From positions 1 to 64,000 of the forward strand of contig NZ_LJAL01000008.1 of NCBI RefSeq assembly GCF_001419985.1: DNA of 64,000 nucleotides, given 5' to 3'. The stretch comes from Loktanella sp. 5RATIMAR09 (GTDB lineage Bacteria > Pseudomonadota > Alphaproteobacteria > Rhodobacterales > Rhodobacteraceae). The notes below the pieces were generated by a model. The model was given only the letters and a program-made list of their open reading frames with translations. It made no database searches and had not been told where the DNA came from. Below, one piece after another: positions 10,139-18,999 of this stretch; position 1 is the stretch's first letter, and each line of letters opens with the position of its first letter. The translations under genes were made by a program, and so were the position numbers.

Positions 10139-11203
10139 TTGATCTACTATGACGGTATAATTAGTCAGCTCCAACGAAATGGGGGCGTTACTATTTATTT
10201 TGCTGAAATTTTGTCGCGATTGATGCGTGATGAAATATCATTCTTCTATGAGGCATATGGAGAAAGTGAGCTTACCAAGCTGCTTTCCAATCATCAAAAC
10301 GAACACTTGTCGTCTCGCCTTACGCCGAGGCTTTTTGAAAGATATCGCGCGTCGCGGGTGAGTAAGGATGCAAAGCTTTTTCACTCAACGTATTATCGGC
10401 TCCCTTCGATGCGGTCGATGCCCATTGTAACGACGGTTCATGACTTTACCTACGAGCGAAAGGTTGGTGGATTGCGAACAGCGGTCCACAGCGCGCAGAA
10501 ACGGGCTGCCATACTCGCCTCAGACGCAGTAATATGTGTATCAGAGTCAACAAAATCTGATCTTCTTGATGTTATCGGAAACTGTGATCCCTCGAAAGTC
10601 CAAGTGATCTACAACGGTGTTAGTGATGATTATTTGCCCTTGCCTAGTGTCCGACAAGCGGCACAGAGCGAAAGGCCCTTCGTGCTATTTGTAGGCTCTA
10701 GGTGCGGTTACAAGAACTTCGACATTGCGGCAAAGGTTGTCTCAGATTTATCTGATCATGCTTTAGTTGCGGTGGGAGGTGGAGATCTTTCAAATTCTGA
10801 ACGCAGTCTTGTTTCAACCCTTCTGCCTGGGAGGTTTCGGCACGTCGGTTTCGTCTCTACTGATGCTTTGAACCGGCTTTACAATCAGGCCTCATTCCTA
10901 CTCTATCCATCATCTTATGAGGGATTTGGCATTCCAATTGCTGAAGCAATGAAAGTGGGCTGCCCGATTGTAGCTGTCAGATCCTCTTCAATTCCTGAAG
11001 TGGCAGGGCCAGCCGGATTTCTTGCCGAAGAGGCAACAAGAGAATCTCTCAGCGATACTATTATTATGCTTCATGACACAAAAGAAAAACAGAAGAGAAT
11101 TTCGCTTGGGATAGACTGGGCTAGGAAGTTTTCTTGGGAAAGCACCTATGCCGCTACAAATCGTGTCTACTCGTCGCTATGTTCAGGACTCACAACCAAT
11201 TGA
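10139..11203 (+). CDS. Family 4 glycosyltransferase
   Basis: 354 residues from a TTG start preceded by AGGGAG. It is a GT-B enzyme: the N-terminal domain contains GGVTIYFAEILSRL, and the C-terminal domain has VLFVGSRCGYKNF and the EX7E motif EGFGIPIAEA near residues 261-268, followed by VRSSSIPEVAG. Retaining GT4 enzymes of this form act on lipid-linked repeat units. The last few codons overlap the end of the IS5 remnant that follows on the other strand, so the natural C-terminus may have been lost or replaced. Confidence 0.88.
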   Translation: MIYYDGIISQLQRNGGVTIYFAEILSRLMRDEISFFYEAYGESELTKLLSNHQNEHLSSRLTPRLFERYRASRVSKDAKLFHSTYYRLPSMRSMPIVTTVHDFTYERKVGGLRTAVHSAQKRAAILASDAVICVSESTKSDLLDVIGNCDPSKVQVIYNGVSDDYLPLPSVRQAAQSERPFVLFVGSRCGYKNFDIAAKVVSDLSDHALVAVGGGDLSNSERSLVSTLLPGRFRHVGFVSTDALNRLYNQASFLLYPSSYEGFGIPIAEAMKVGCPIVAVRSSSIPEVAGPAGFLAEEATRESLSDTIIMLHDTKEKQKRISLGIDWARKFSWESTYAATNRVYSSLCSGLTTN

Positions 11204-11700
11204 TGAAGGTTGTGGCGAGAGCATTCGCTGCTAGGAAGACCTTGGGACACCAGTTGTATCTGGTTGCGACCCGCCGACAATCTTGCAGTCTGCCGAACAT
11301 GATTTCGATGCGATCGCGTCGCTTGTGTCTGCGTTTGTCGCACCCCACAGCTTTATCGCGAGATTTCCGACCTGGAATGCATGGCCTTACGCCCCCGTCT
11401 TGCAAGGTTTCCCTGAACCAATCAGCATCATATCCACGATCCCCGAGCAGCTAGTCGGCGCGTGCAGGCGGTTCAATAGGGTCCGTGCGCCGATGTAGTC
11501 ACTGACCTTTCCGGCCATGAAAATGAAGCTGATAGGCGCCGTCCCTAGCTGTCACTGAACGCATGAAGCCTCGCATTCATGCCACCCTTGGTCCGCCCAA
11601 AAGACGCCCACGCCCACCTTTTTCACGCGCATACTAGGCGCGGTACGATGTGACTTCAAATAGGTGGCACCCAAGGCCCGACAGTCGAAATGAAGTTTCG
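11190..11700 (-). pseudogene. Second IS5-family transposase remnant
   Basis: The minus strand encodes RPCIPGRKSRDKAVGCDKRR, RRDRIEIMFGRLQDCRRVAT and CPKVFLAANALATTFINWL, ending at 11190. Upstream, in broken frames, GRGRLLGGPRVA and a degraded counterpart of MNTKLxxVTD (residue identities changed) appear around 11500-11620. Frameshifts and stops make it inactive. It matches the fragment at 2999-3480 in family and orientation. Confidence 0.8.
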
Positions 11701-11755
11701 ATGAGTGGGGATCGTGATAGTCTTTTGCTCGCAGTGGTCTTCGACCACACCTATC

Positions 11756-13285
11756 ATGATCAGGGCAAAAACATCCTGCCCCAGAAACCGTTTTCCAGAT
11801 AGAACCAAAGCCGATGATAGACTAACATCTGTGGAAGACAGTTCCGGTTGGGATGATCCGGATTTGAAGGAGAAGAATTTGCCCCATAGAATAATTGTCT
11901 ATGAACTGAATGAAGTGCCGTATAAAGTCTTTGACCATTATTGTGACCACTTTAAAAATGGTGCACTTGCGCGACTTAGGAAGCAGTCTACCGCGTTCGA
12001 AACCTTTGCAGAAGATTCGGGTCACTTAAGTCCATGGGTTACGTGGCCAACACTCCATCGGGGAGTATTGAATGACGAACATGAAATAACCGATTTTGGT
12101 CAAAATTTACGTTCAGTGAACCGTGAACTTCCTCCGATTTGGGATATACTATCGCGCCGAGGCATTAAAGTTGGAATGTTTGGAAGTCTCCACACTCACC
12201 CTCTTCCTGATAACGTTAAGGACTATGCATTCTATGTTCCTGATACATTTGCAGCCGGCCCCGAGTGTTTCCCTGAGCAGTACGAAGTGTTTCAGGCTTT
12301 CAATCTGGCGATGACGGGTAAGAACGCGTCACAAGTAAATAGCGGCATCGCACTAAAGGAAGCCGCACGCTTTGTTGCCGCTTCGCCGGGACTTGGCATA
12401 TCAGGTCGAACACTCACAAAACTGGTCGGTCAGATAGCCTCCGAGCGGCTGAACAAGAACCGGCTTGTCAGACGGAGAACGTCTCAAGTTCAAATCGCCT
12501 TCGACTTCTTTTTGAAAGCACTTTGGCGAGAGCATCCTGAGGCAAGTTTCTTTTTTACAAATCATGTGGCGTCTTCCCTTCATCGCTACTGGCCATCTTT
12601 GTTTCCAGAAGACTATGAAGATCTAAGGTATGATCTCGACTGGCTGACTGCTTGGAAGAATGAAATACCGTTCACTCTTCATGAAGCGGACTATCAAGTT
12701 TCCCAACTGATAGCATTCACAGAGCGGAATCCGGGCTACAAGCTGATAGTTGCAACAAGCATGGGCCAAGCCGCAGTTCAAGGAACAGAGCGTGAGAATC
12801 GGAGGGTGGTGGTCACAGGTTTGAACCGCTTGATGAAAGGCTTGGGGCTAGGAGACGAAGAATGGAAAAAGCGGCCTGCAATGGTACCACACTACAACGC
12901 ATGGATCACACCCGAGAAACGCAACGAATTTCTTCAAAAATTGAGCGCTCTGACCATTAACGGTAAGTGCATTCGTGCCGAACCGCTTGGTGAGGGTATT
13001 TATCGGCTTGAAATTAGTTTGATAAATCAGGCGGAGATACTTGTTGAATTTGAAGGTGGACCCGCTGATCCAGCTGTGTTCGGAATAGCTAATTTGGATT
13101 TGCAGGATGCAGCTGGCTCAAACGCATACCATGTACCTGACGGGATTCTAGCAATTTACGACCCTAGGATTGCAGGTTCATTAGAACGTCATCGCATTTC
13201 AACTCTAGATGTTGCACCGACAATTCTCCAAAACTTTGGAATTACCCCACCTCAATATATGCAGTCTGGATTTAAGCTCGGCTGA
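11756..13285 (+). CDS. Alkaline-phosphatase-superfamily protein (phosphodiesterase-like)
   Basis: About 509 residues from ATG 11756; the frame is open from 11705, and the first ~45 residues are uncertain because they adjoin IS debris. After HRIIVYELNEVPYKVFD comes SPWVTWPTLHRG, where the Thr resembles the nucleophile of the nucleotide pyrophosphatase/phosphodiesterase group. FFTNHVASSLHRYWPSLFPE and a late region, STLDVAPTILQNFGI, are also characteristic of the superfamily. The place where active members have a DHG metal motif reads ATSMGQAAV here. It may modify the polysaccharide (for example a phospho-substituent) or act structurally. Function is inferred only. Confidence 0.65.
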   Translation: MIRAKTSCPRNRFPDRTKADDRLTSVEDSSGWDDPDLKEKNLPHRIIVYELNEVPYKVFDHYCDHFKNGALARLRKQSTAFETFAEDSGHLSPWVTWPTLHRGVLNDEHEITDFGQNLRSVNRELPPIWDILSRRGIKVGMFGSLHTHPLPDNVKDYAFYVPDTFAAGPECFPEQYEVFQAFNLAMTGKNASQVNSGIALKEAARFVAASPGLGISGRTLTKLVGQIASERLNKNRLVRRRTSQVQIAFDFFLKALWREHPEASFFFTNHVASSLHRYWPSLFPEDYEDLRYDLDWLTAWKNEIPFTLHEADYQVSQLIAFTERNPGYKLIVATSMGQAAVQGTERENRRVVVTGLNRLMKGLGLGDEEWKKRPAMVPHYNAWITPEKRNEFLQKLSALTINGKCIRAEPLGEGIYRLEISLINQAEILVEFEGGPADPAVFGIANLDLQDAAGSNAYHVPDGILAIYDPRIAGSLERHRISTLDVAPTILQNFGITPPQYMQSGFKLG

Positions 13286-13608
13286 TTAATGTTTATACAC
13301 CCCCGTCGCCTGTTTTTGCGACAGACGAACAAATAACGTCATTGGCCATAAAGTGCTTATAATGCTTCGCTTGCAACTTGGCTTCTCGCCCTCTGATCAC
13401 TCCGGTGATATTGGTCTAGCCAAGACAGCTCATTTGCATCTTTCTTCCTTCAAAAGGTCTCACCAACACTGTATCAGGCGAAGTGTTGGGGTTGACAGGC
13501 TCAGTGATACTTCTACCGCAAAGGTATACTTCATCGCTGAAACGATTGGCTGTTCCAATTTTGGGAAATTGTTCATATATAACACACTTAATATATTCAG
13601 AGATTCAT
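13286..13608. other. Intergenic region before the second GT2 gene
   Basis: About 320 bases. Plus-strand frames can be extended upstream from the GT2 gene, but they show no conserved content. It becomes AT-rich near 13570-13605 (TATATAA-like runs), which could hold the promoter of the next gene. Nothing else is recognised. Confidence 0.35.
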
Positions 13609-14358
13609 TTGAAATTCACAATCATCACCGCTGTACGGAACCGGTCCAAGACCATCGGCCAGGCCATCGATAGTGTCTCGAAGCAAGGCTACGCAGATGT
13701 CGAGCATGTAGTTGTCGATGGCGCATCCACGGACGGTACGATTGAAGTCGTAGATGCGCGTCATCATTACGGAATGCTGGTGATCAGTGAGCCTGATCTT
13801 GGGATCTACGATGCGTTGAACAAGGGTATTGAAGCTGCTAACGGAGATGTGATTGGCGTGATGCACAGCGACGACTTCTATGCCCACAATGATGTCCTCG
13901 CGAAGGTGGAGGCTTGTTTTGCGGAGACCGGAGCGGACCTAGTCTACGGCGATCTTGACTACGTTTCCACGGCGAATACTGATAAAATCATTCGGCATTG
14001 GCGCTCGGGCGACTACAATCGGAAAAAGCTGAGACGAGGATGGATGCCACCGCATCCGGCTTTGTTTGTGCGGCGAGATGTCATTGAGCGCTTTGGCACC
14101 TATGACACCTCCTTTCAGATTGCAGCGGATTACGACGCGATGCTGCGCTGGCTTTGGACCGGCAGTATTCATGCCGCGTATGTTCCAGAAGTTCTGGTAA
14201 AGATGCGTGTAGGTGGCGAAAGCAACCGATCGATAGGGCGCATTCTTAGGAAAAGCAAAGAGGACTATCGAGCGCTGCGCTCAAATGACGTAGGTGGACT
14301 AGCTACTCTTGCGTGGAAAAATATTAGAAAAATTCCACAATTCGTGACCAAATATTAA
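13609..14358 (+). CDS. Family 2 glycosyltransferase
   Basis: 249 residues from TTG 13609. I chose this start because conserved sequence begins at once (KFTIITAVRNRSKTIGQAI). The GT-A blocks are VVVDGASTDGT, EPDLGIYDALNKGI, the acidic GVMHSDDFYAHND and PPHPALFVRRDVIERFG. The last block is typical of WcaA-like and PGL/p-HBAD-type transferases. It is a paralogue of the enzyme at 7849-8637. It closes the plus-strand EPS run and is followed by a decayed recombinase. Confidence 0.88.
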   Translation: MKFTIITAVRNRSKTIGQAIDSVSKQGYADVEHVVVDGASTDGTIEVVDARHHYGMLVISEPDLGIYDALNKGIEAANGDVIGVMHSDDFYAHNDVLAKVEACFAETGADLVYGDLDYVSTANTDKIIRHWRSGDYNRKKLRRGWMPPHPALFVRRDVIERFGTYDTSFQIAADYDAMLRWLWTGSIHAAYVPEVLVKMRVGGESNRSIGRILRKSKEDYRALRSNDVGGLATLAWKNIRKIPQFVTKY

Positions 14359-14380
14359 GATATATTTGACACGAATACCT

Positions 14381-14600
14381 TCAGAAAATGGCCTCATTCT
14401 TAAGTTCAATCACTTGGTCCAGAGCATCATGATCGGCATGATAGAGATAAGTTGCAAGTACCTTGATGGATTTCCATCCACCTCAAGTTACAATCACAAC
14501 CGCATCAAAGCTAATCTTTAGAAGCTACTGTGCCAAACGCAGGCGTTTAGCCTTACCAATGCAAACCGCAATGTCGGAGGCATAGATGGGACATTGTCTT
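14381..14600 (-). pseudogene. Tyrosine-recombinase C-terminal remnant
   Basis: Read on the minus strand, this stretch aligns residue by residue with the C-terminus of the intact recombinase at 25179-26093. DIAVCIGKAKRLRLAQ faces DVAAFSGHSMRVGAAQ, and GGWKSIKVLATYLYHADHD faces GGWKSVNVLVRYLEHAEHN. There are two in-frame stops, and the catalytic HxxR has become KxxR. The N-terminal two thirds are not found. It is a decayed cousin of the intact gene, in the same orientation. Confidence 0.75.
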
Positions 14601-14706
14601 GCATGAGACTGAGCAAATCCAGCTTGTGACCGCTCATGCTCCATTAGGTCATCGTTCGTTCAGCAACAATCGCCATTCACGGCCTTACGCAGTCATAAAA
14701 GAGAAG

Positions 14707-14742
14707 GCCTACGAGACACAGTTCTGGTCAAGCATCGTAGGC
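14707..14742 (-). terminator. Possible terminator-like hairpin after the wzc-like gene
   Basis: The 8-base inverted repeat GCCTACGA...TCGTAGGC has a 20-base loop. Read on the minus strand it is followed by the pyrimidine-rich CTTCTCTTTTATG. It could end the long minus-strand EPS transcript, but the loop is large and the T-run imperfect. Confidence 0.3.
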
Positions 14743-14779
14743 GGCGGCTTCTAGAATCATAGTCAACCGTGACTTGCAA

Positions 14780-16969
14780 TTACTCACCCGACTTGTAGCT
14801 GTACCGCGCATTGTAAGCGTAACTATAGCCATAGCGTCCCCGCGCGCTTTTCGGGTCAAAGTCATTGAGGATCGCGCCCGAGAGCTTCACGCCGGAAGTC
14901 TCAAGCGTCTTCTTCATAGCAAGAACCTCTCCTGGGTGCGTCCGTCCGAAGCGGGCTACTCCAATCACGGCACCGGCGGCACGTCCGAGGACGACAGGGT
15001 CGGTCACGGCCAGCACAGGGGGCGCATCGATGATAATCAGGTCGAAGTCCCCGTCGAGGAGCTTGATCAGCCTAGAAAGGTCCTCCCGCATCAGGAGTTC
15101 GGAAGGATTTGGCGGAAAAGGGCCGCTTGAGAGGACGGAGAGGTTTTCCACCTGTGTCGGGACGAGGGCTGAAGCAAGTTCGACTTCGCCCGAAAGGACC
15201 TGCGCAAGGCCCGGATGGGCTTTGGACAACCCAAAATATTTGCGCTGCTGCCCGCGTCGCATGTCGGCGTCAATCAGACACACTTTCTGACCCGACTGCG
15301 CCGCAACAACTGCGAGGTTAGCAGAAATGAAGCTCTTGCCGACGCCTGGCGCAGGGCTGGTGAAGACAACGGACCGCGTCTGCGCGTCCAGCATGCCAAA
15401 GTGGAGCCCTGTCCGCAGTGAACGCAAACCTTCAACAAAGAGATCACCGGGCGTTTCAACTGCGACAAGAGGCAGGTTCTTTCGGCCCTTTGCCGATTGT
15501 GGTGCCGACGGATGGCGATTGAGCGTCGCGAATACAGGAAGACCCATGGCCTCAAGCTCTTCGCTACCGTCAACGGTCTTGCGCAGATATCGCTTTGTCA
15601 AAACCACTGCAGTTCCGCACATCAGCCCCAGCAAACCGGCAATCGCAAGAACGAGGAGCTTGCGTGGAGAAACGGGCCGCTCGGCGGTGCGTGCTGTGTC
15701 GACGATACGGACGTTCCCGATGTTGCTTGCCCTCAAGACCTGTAATTCCTGTGCGCGATTGCGCAGTTGAATAAACACCTCGCGCGCCAGTTCGAGGTCC
15801 TGTGTCAGGTTCAGCACCTCACGTTGTGTCGCGGGTAATGCACGGACTTCCTCGCGCAGGCTGGCAAGGCGGTCTTCGATCCGCTCTCTGTTATTCAGCA
15901 ATCTCTGGTATTCGGGGTGGTTGCGCGTGTACCGCTCTGCCACCTCTTCCTCGACGGCCGCGAGATCGATCAGTTCAGCCTCAAGTGTACGGATCTGCGT
16001 CAGAAGCGCCTCGCCCTCGGCGCTCAGGTTGATCGCCTCTTCATCCTGCCGAAAGGTGTTCAGCGCGGCTTCTGCCTCTTGCACCGCCTCGCGTGCGGCG
16101 GGCAGTTGGCTCTCAACGAAGGCAAGACCGCTGTCGGCCTCTGCCGCGCTGCGGTCGGCATTCTGGGACAGGTAGCCCTGCGCAATTGCGTCGAGTGTGC
16201 GCCGAGCTGTCTCGGGTGAATCGGCCTCATAGGTCATCCGTAGAATGCCGGAATTGCGCCCTTGTTCAGCAATACTCAGCGCATCCGCCACGCGTGCGAT
16301 CGCCTCAATTTCGGAGAGTTGTTCAAGGATAAAGACGCGGCCCGGTTCTGCGACAAGCGCACCAACGCGCAGCGACAGCCCGACGTCTTCCGCAATCACG
16401 GGTTCGCCCACCTGTCCCTGCACCTGCTGTCCGTTTGGCAAGGTCAGCGTAAAGCGCCCCTCACCCTCTGCTGTCAGGCGGATTTTCTCAACCAACCAGA
16501 CAGCGGGAACATCAAGCAGATCAAGGCGGATGGCATCACCGGGGCGGGCAAATTGGGCCAGAAAACCCCAGGCAGGCAAAGGGAGATCCTGTGTCGCCAG
16601 CAAATGTCCGATGACCGGCGCCTGAAGTGGTGCGGCGTACCAATCAAGATTGAGCCGGGACACAGCACGCCCGACCACCATGCGCGACCGGATGATCTCG
16701 ATCTCGGTCACAGCGCGGGGGCTATCCCCTGACAGGTCGGCAAGGCTTTCCGGCAGACCCAGTTGGCTTGCCTTTTCTTCAAGTTGCAAGAGGCTGTCGG
16801 CTTGATACGTGGGGGGCGTGTTCAGAACATAAAACAGCCCCGCCAGCACGCCGAAGATCGCAAAGACAATGATCGTGACTTTGCCAGCCCATATCTGTCC
16901 AAACAGTTGCAGCAGATCAATTTCATCGTCCTCGATCGGATCACGCCGGGTTTGTAGCTGGTCCGTCAT
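14780..16969 (-). CDS. wzc: Wzc/ExoP-like polysaccharide co-polymerase and tyrosine autokinase
   Basis: 729 residues. An N-terminal Wzz domain is anchored by a membrane segment near residues 33-52 and one near 435-455, with a long coiled-coil periplasmic region between them. A cytoplasmic BY-kinase domain follows, with Walker A SPAPGVGKSF (about residue 540), Walker A' CLIDADMRRG and Walker B LIIIDAPPVL. The C-terminus is a Tyr cluster (GRYGYSYAYNARYSY), the usual autophosphorylation tail. It would control chain length and export of a Wzy-made polysaccharide together with the phosphatase (16973) and the outer-membrane lipoprotein (17423). Confidence 0.93.
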   Translation of the reverse strand: MTDQLQTRRDPIEDDEIDLLQLFGQIWAGKVTIIVFAIFGVLAGLFYVLNTPPTYQADSLLQLEEKASQLGLPESLADLSGDSPRAVTEIEIIRSRMVVGRAVSRLNLDWYAAPLQAPVIGHLLATQDLPLPAWGFLAQFARPGDAIRLDLLDVPAVWLVEKIRLTAEGEGRFTLTLPNGQQVQGQVGEPVIAEDVGLSLRVGALVAEPGRVFILEQLSEIEAIARVADALSIAEQGRNSGILRMTYEADSPETARRTLDAIAQGYLSQNADRSAAEADSGLAFVESQLPAAREAVQEAEAALNTFRQDEEAINLSAEGEALLTQIRTLEAELIDLAAVEEEVAERYTRNHPEYQRLLNNRERIEDRLASLREEVRALPATQREVLNLTQDLELAREVFIQLRNRAQELQVLRASNIGNVRIVDTARTAERPVSPRKLLVLAIAGLLGLMCGTAVVLTKRYLRKTVDGSEELEAMGLPVFATLNRHPSAPQSAKGRKNLPLVAVETPGDLFVEGLRSLRTGLHFGMLDAQTRSVVFTSPAPGVGKSFISANLAVVAAQSGQKVCLIDADMRRGQQRKYFGLSKAHPGLAQVLSGEVELASALVPTQVENLSVLSSGPFPPNPSELLMREDLSRLIKLLDGDFDLIIIDAPPVLAVTDPVVLGRAAGAVIGVARFGRTHPGEVLAMKKTLETSGVKLSGAILNDFDPKSARGRYGYSYAYNARYSYKSGE

Positions 16970-16972
16970 TGA

Positions 16973-17416
16973 TCACTCCGGTTTCTTGGGCGATAGGCGC
17001 AACACCCAGGCCATTGAGGCCTCTTGAATAAGCCCAAAGACGTACTCGTGGAATTCCCCACTCTTGCGATAAGGGTCAGGAATGTCAGTATCGCCGCTCC
17101 AACGGCTGAGCCGCATAACGCGGCCCGAAAGCTCTGGCGCAATCCGTTCGATCTCTCGCTTGTGCCCGCCTTCGAGCACCAGAATGACGTCATGTTGCTC
17201 ACCGATTTCACGCGTAAACTGTCTGGCCACATGGGCATTATCGGCAACACCTGCGGCGGCTGCAACCTCGGCTGCTGTCGCGTCCACACCGCGCCCCACG
17301 ACTGCAGCGATCCCCGCCGACGTCACCGTATGATCAGGCAAGTGCTCTCGGAGTATGGCCGCTGCAATGGGAGAACGGCAAATATTGCCCACGCAAACAG
17401 TCAATATCCTCTTCAT
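16973..17416 (-). CDS. wzb: Low-molecular-weight protein-tyrosine phosphatase (Wzb-like)
   Basis: 147 residues. The P-loop CVGNICRSP puts the nucleophile at Cys8 and the phosphate-binding Arg at Arg14. The general-acid region reads DIPDPYRKS. It is the cognate partner expected to dephosphorylate the Tyr tail of the Wzc-like kinase, whose gene starts 3 bases downstream. The tight spacing to both neighbours marks one operon. Confidence 0.93.
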   Translation of the reverse strand: MKRILTVCVGNICRSPIAAAILREHLPDHTVTSAGIAAVVGRGVDATAAEVAAAAGVADNAHVARQFTREIGEQHDVILVLEGGHKREIERIAPELSGRVMRLSRWSGDTDIPDPYRKSGEFHEYVFGLIQEASMAWVLRLSPKKPE

Positions 17417-17422
17417 CGCGGC

Positions 17423-18496
17423 TTACAGCCCGTCGACGGTTGCGTTGGTGGACGCGACCGCGCCAACCGTTGGCAGCAAACCATTGATCGTATCGTTCCA
17501 ACGCTGGCGGGGTGAGCGGGTCACATAAACGACATCGCCGGGCTCAAGACCAAAGCGGGTCCCCAACAAGAAGCCTGTCGGCGACTCGACAGAAAGCTGG
17601 AAGACGGTCATGTTGTCATTGGTCCCGCGGAACACGAAAATACCACGCGCATCAGCGCGCAGCTCATCAAGCCCGCCCTGCCGTGCGAGCGCCTGCGTGA
17701 GAGACAGCTCTTCACCGTCGAGATCAATACCAGCGGGCCGGCCAACCTCACCAAGAATGTACACTTCTTGCGGCGCGCGTGCCGGGATGTAGATCACATC
17801 ACCAAAACCCAGCATCGGATTATTGCGGGCCTGCCCACGCTCAAGAAACCCTTCAAGGTCGACATTGTAAGTGCGCCCGTTGCGCTGGATCGTCACGCGC
17901 TCCGGATCGGCATCTGGCTCTAGACCGCCTGCGGCGTTTACGGCATCAAGAAGTGTCATTGGCACAGTTGTCACGGGCAGACGCTGTGGCGTTACAACAG
18001 CACCTGTGATGTTGATGGATTGGGAATTGAAGGCGGCAACGCGGACTTCAAGCTGCGGGTCGGCGATATATTCCGCTAAGCTTAGCATCAGGTTTGCACG
18101 TATTTGTTCGGGCGCCAGACCTGACGCCTGCACCTGCCCCACAAAAGGATAAAAGAATGTGCCGTCCGACTGGACGCGGAAGCCGGATTCAGCAGCACTG
18201 CGCTCGGGACCGGCGGGCATGGTCAACTCTGGATGGTTGAAGACAAGAACACTCAGAATATCACCGGGTGCGACGCGGTAGTTCCACGCGACCGACCCAG
18301 GCAAACGCTGTGCGTCTTCGGTGGATTGCGCAAGTTGACGTCGGAATGACCTGATATTCTCTGCATTGAGCTGGATGACGACAACATCCTCACTCAAAGC
18401 GTCCTGCGCGGAAGGCGCCACAGGAAACTCACTGACGCCATCGGTGCATGCTGCCAGCCCAAGACCAATCAGTAAGGCGATCAAGAAACGCATCAT
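17423..18496 (-). CDS. wza: Polysaccharide export outer-membrane lipoprotein (Wza-like)
   Basis: 357 residues from ATG 18496, chosen because it gives a clean lipoprotein signal (MMRFLIALLIGLGLAAC, Cys17) behind a GGAGCT ribosome site. The frame continues further upstream without conserved sequence. The PES domain YRVAPGDILSVLVFNHPELT is followed by SLBB repeats (ITGAVVTPQRLPVTTVPMT; VYILGEVGRPAGIDLDG). It ends in a hydrophilic tail rather than an obvious amphipathic helix. It forms the export channel for the polymer across the periplasm and outer membrane. It is co-transcribed with wzb and wzc. Confidence 0.92.
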   Translation of the reverse strand: MMRFLIALLIGLGLAACTDGVSEFPVAPSAQDALSEDVVVIQLNAENIRSFRRQLAQSTEDAQRLPGSVAWNYRVAPGDILSVLVFNHPELTMPAGPERSAAESGFRVQSDGTFFYPFVGQVQASGLAPEQIRANLMLSLAEYIADPQLEVRVAAFNSQSINITGAVVTPQRLPVTTVPMTLLDAVNAAGGLEPDADPERVTIQRNGRTYNVDLEGFLERGQARNNPMLGFGDVIYIPARAPQEVYILGEVGRPAGIDLDGEELSLTQALARQGGLDELRADARGIFVFRGTNDNMTVFQLSVESPTGFLLGTRFGLEPGDVVYVTRSPRQRWNDTINGLLPTVGAVASTNATVDGL

Positions 18497-18725
18497 AGCT
18501 CCAAATACACCGTGACCGCCCAAGACTCGCACACCGATCATATTTTGGGAAAGAAAACAGCCATAGCTGTCGCCAAAACCCCAAGCGGGTGTGCTTTTCG
18601 AATCACAAATTGCGACACACGTTAAAAGCAAAAAGATACGTCCGGTTTAAGACCCCTGATGAAACATCAAAGCATCAAAAACCGGCGTATCTGCAGCATC
18701 GCCCCCAAAAAAGGACGAAACGGCT

Positions 18726-18929
18726 TTAGCTACCGCCGCCTGAGCTACCGGCGGCGACTGCTGCAACGACAGCAAGGGCCAGCAGAGGGATCCAAAGAGG
18801 TGTGGACTCTTCTACGACGACCGGGGCAACGACCGGAGTTTCCACGACTTCATCAAGAAGGCCGCCTGCATTCGCGGACGAGGCGGCAATTGCAAAAATT
18901 GCGGCTGCCGAAATTGCTTTAATTTTCAT
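18726..18929 (-). CDS. Small secreted YjbE-like protein
   Basis: 67 residues from ATG 18929. A clear Sec signal (MKIKAISAAAIFAIAASSANA) is followed by a short Val/Pro/Glu-rich stretch, a hydrophobic helix (PLWIPLLALAVVAAVAA) and a Gly/Ser tail, GSSGGGS. Enterobacterial yjbEFGH operons start with a similarly small, signal-bearing, low-complexity protein, YjbE. Here the gene sits between the YjbF-like and Wza-like genes. The YjbE link rests on position, size and composition, not on residue identity. Confidence 0.6.
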   Translation of the reverse strand: MKIKAISAAAIFAIAASSANAGGLLDEVVETPVVAPVVVEESTPLWIPLLALAVVAAVAAGSSGGGS

Positions 18930-18999
18930 TGTGAGTGTCTCCTGTATACACTTTTCATATACCTTGAACCGCATAACACATCAACCCAAGACTGCATTG

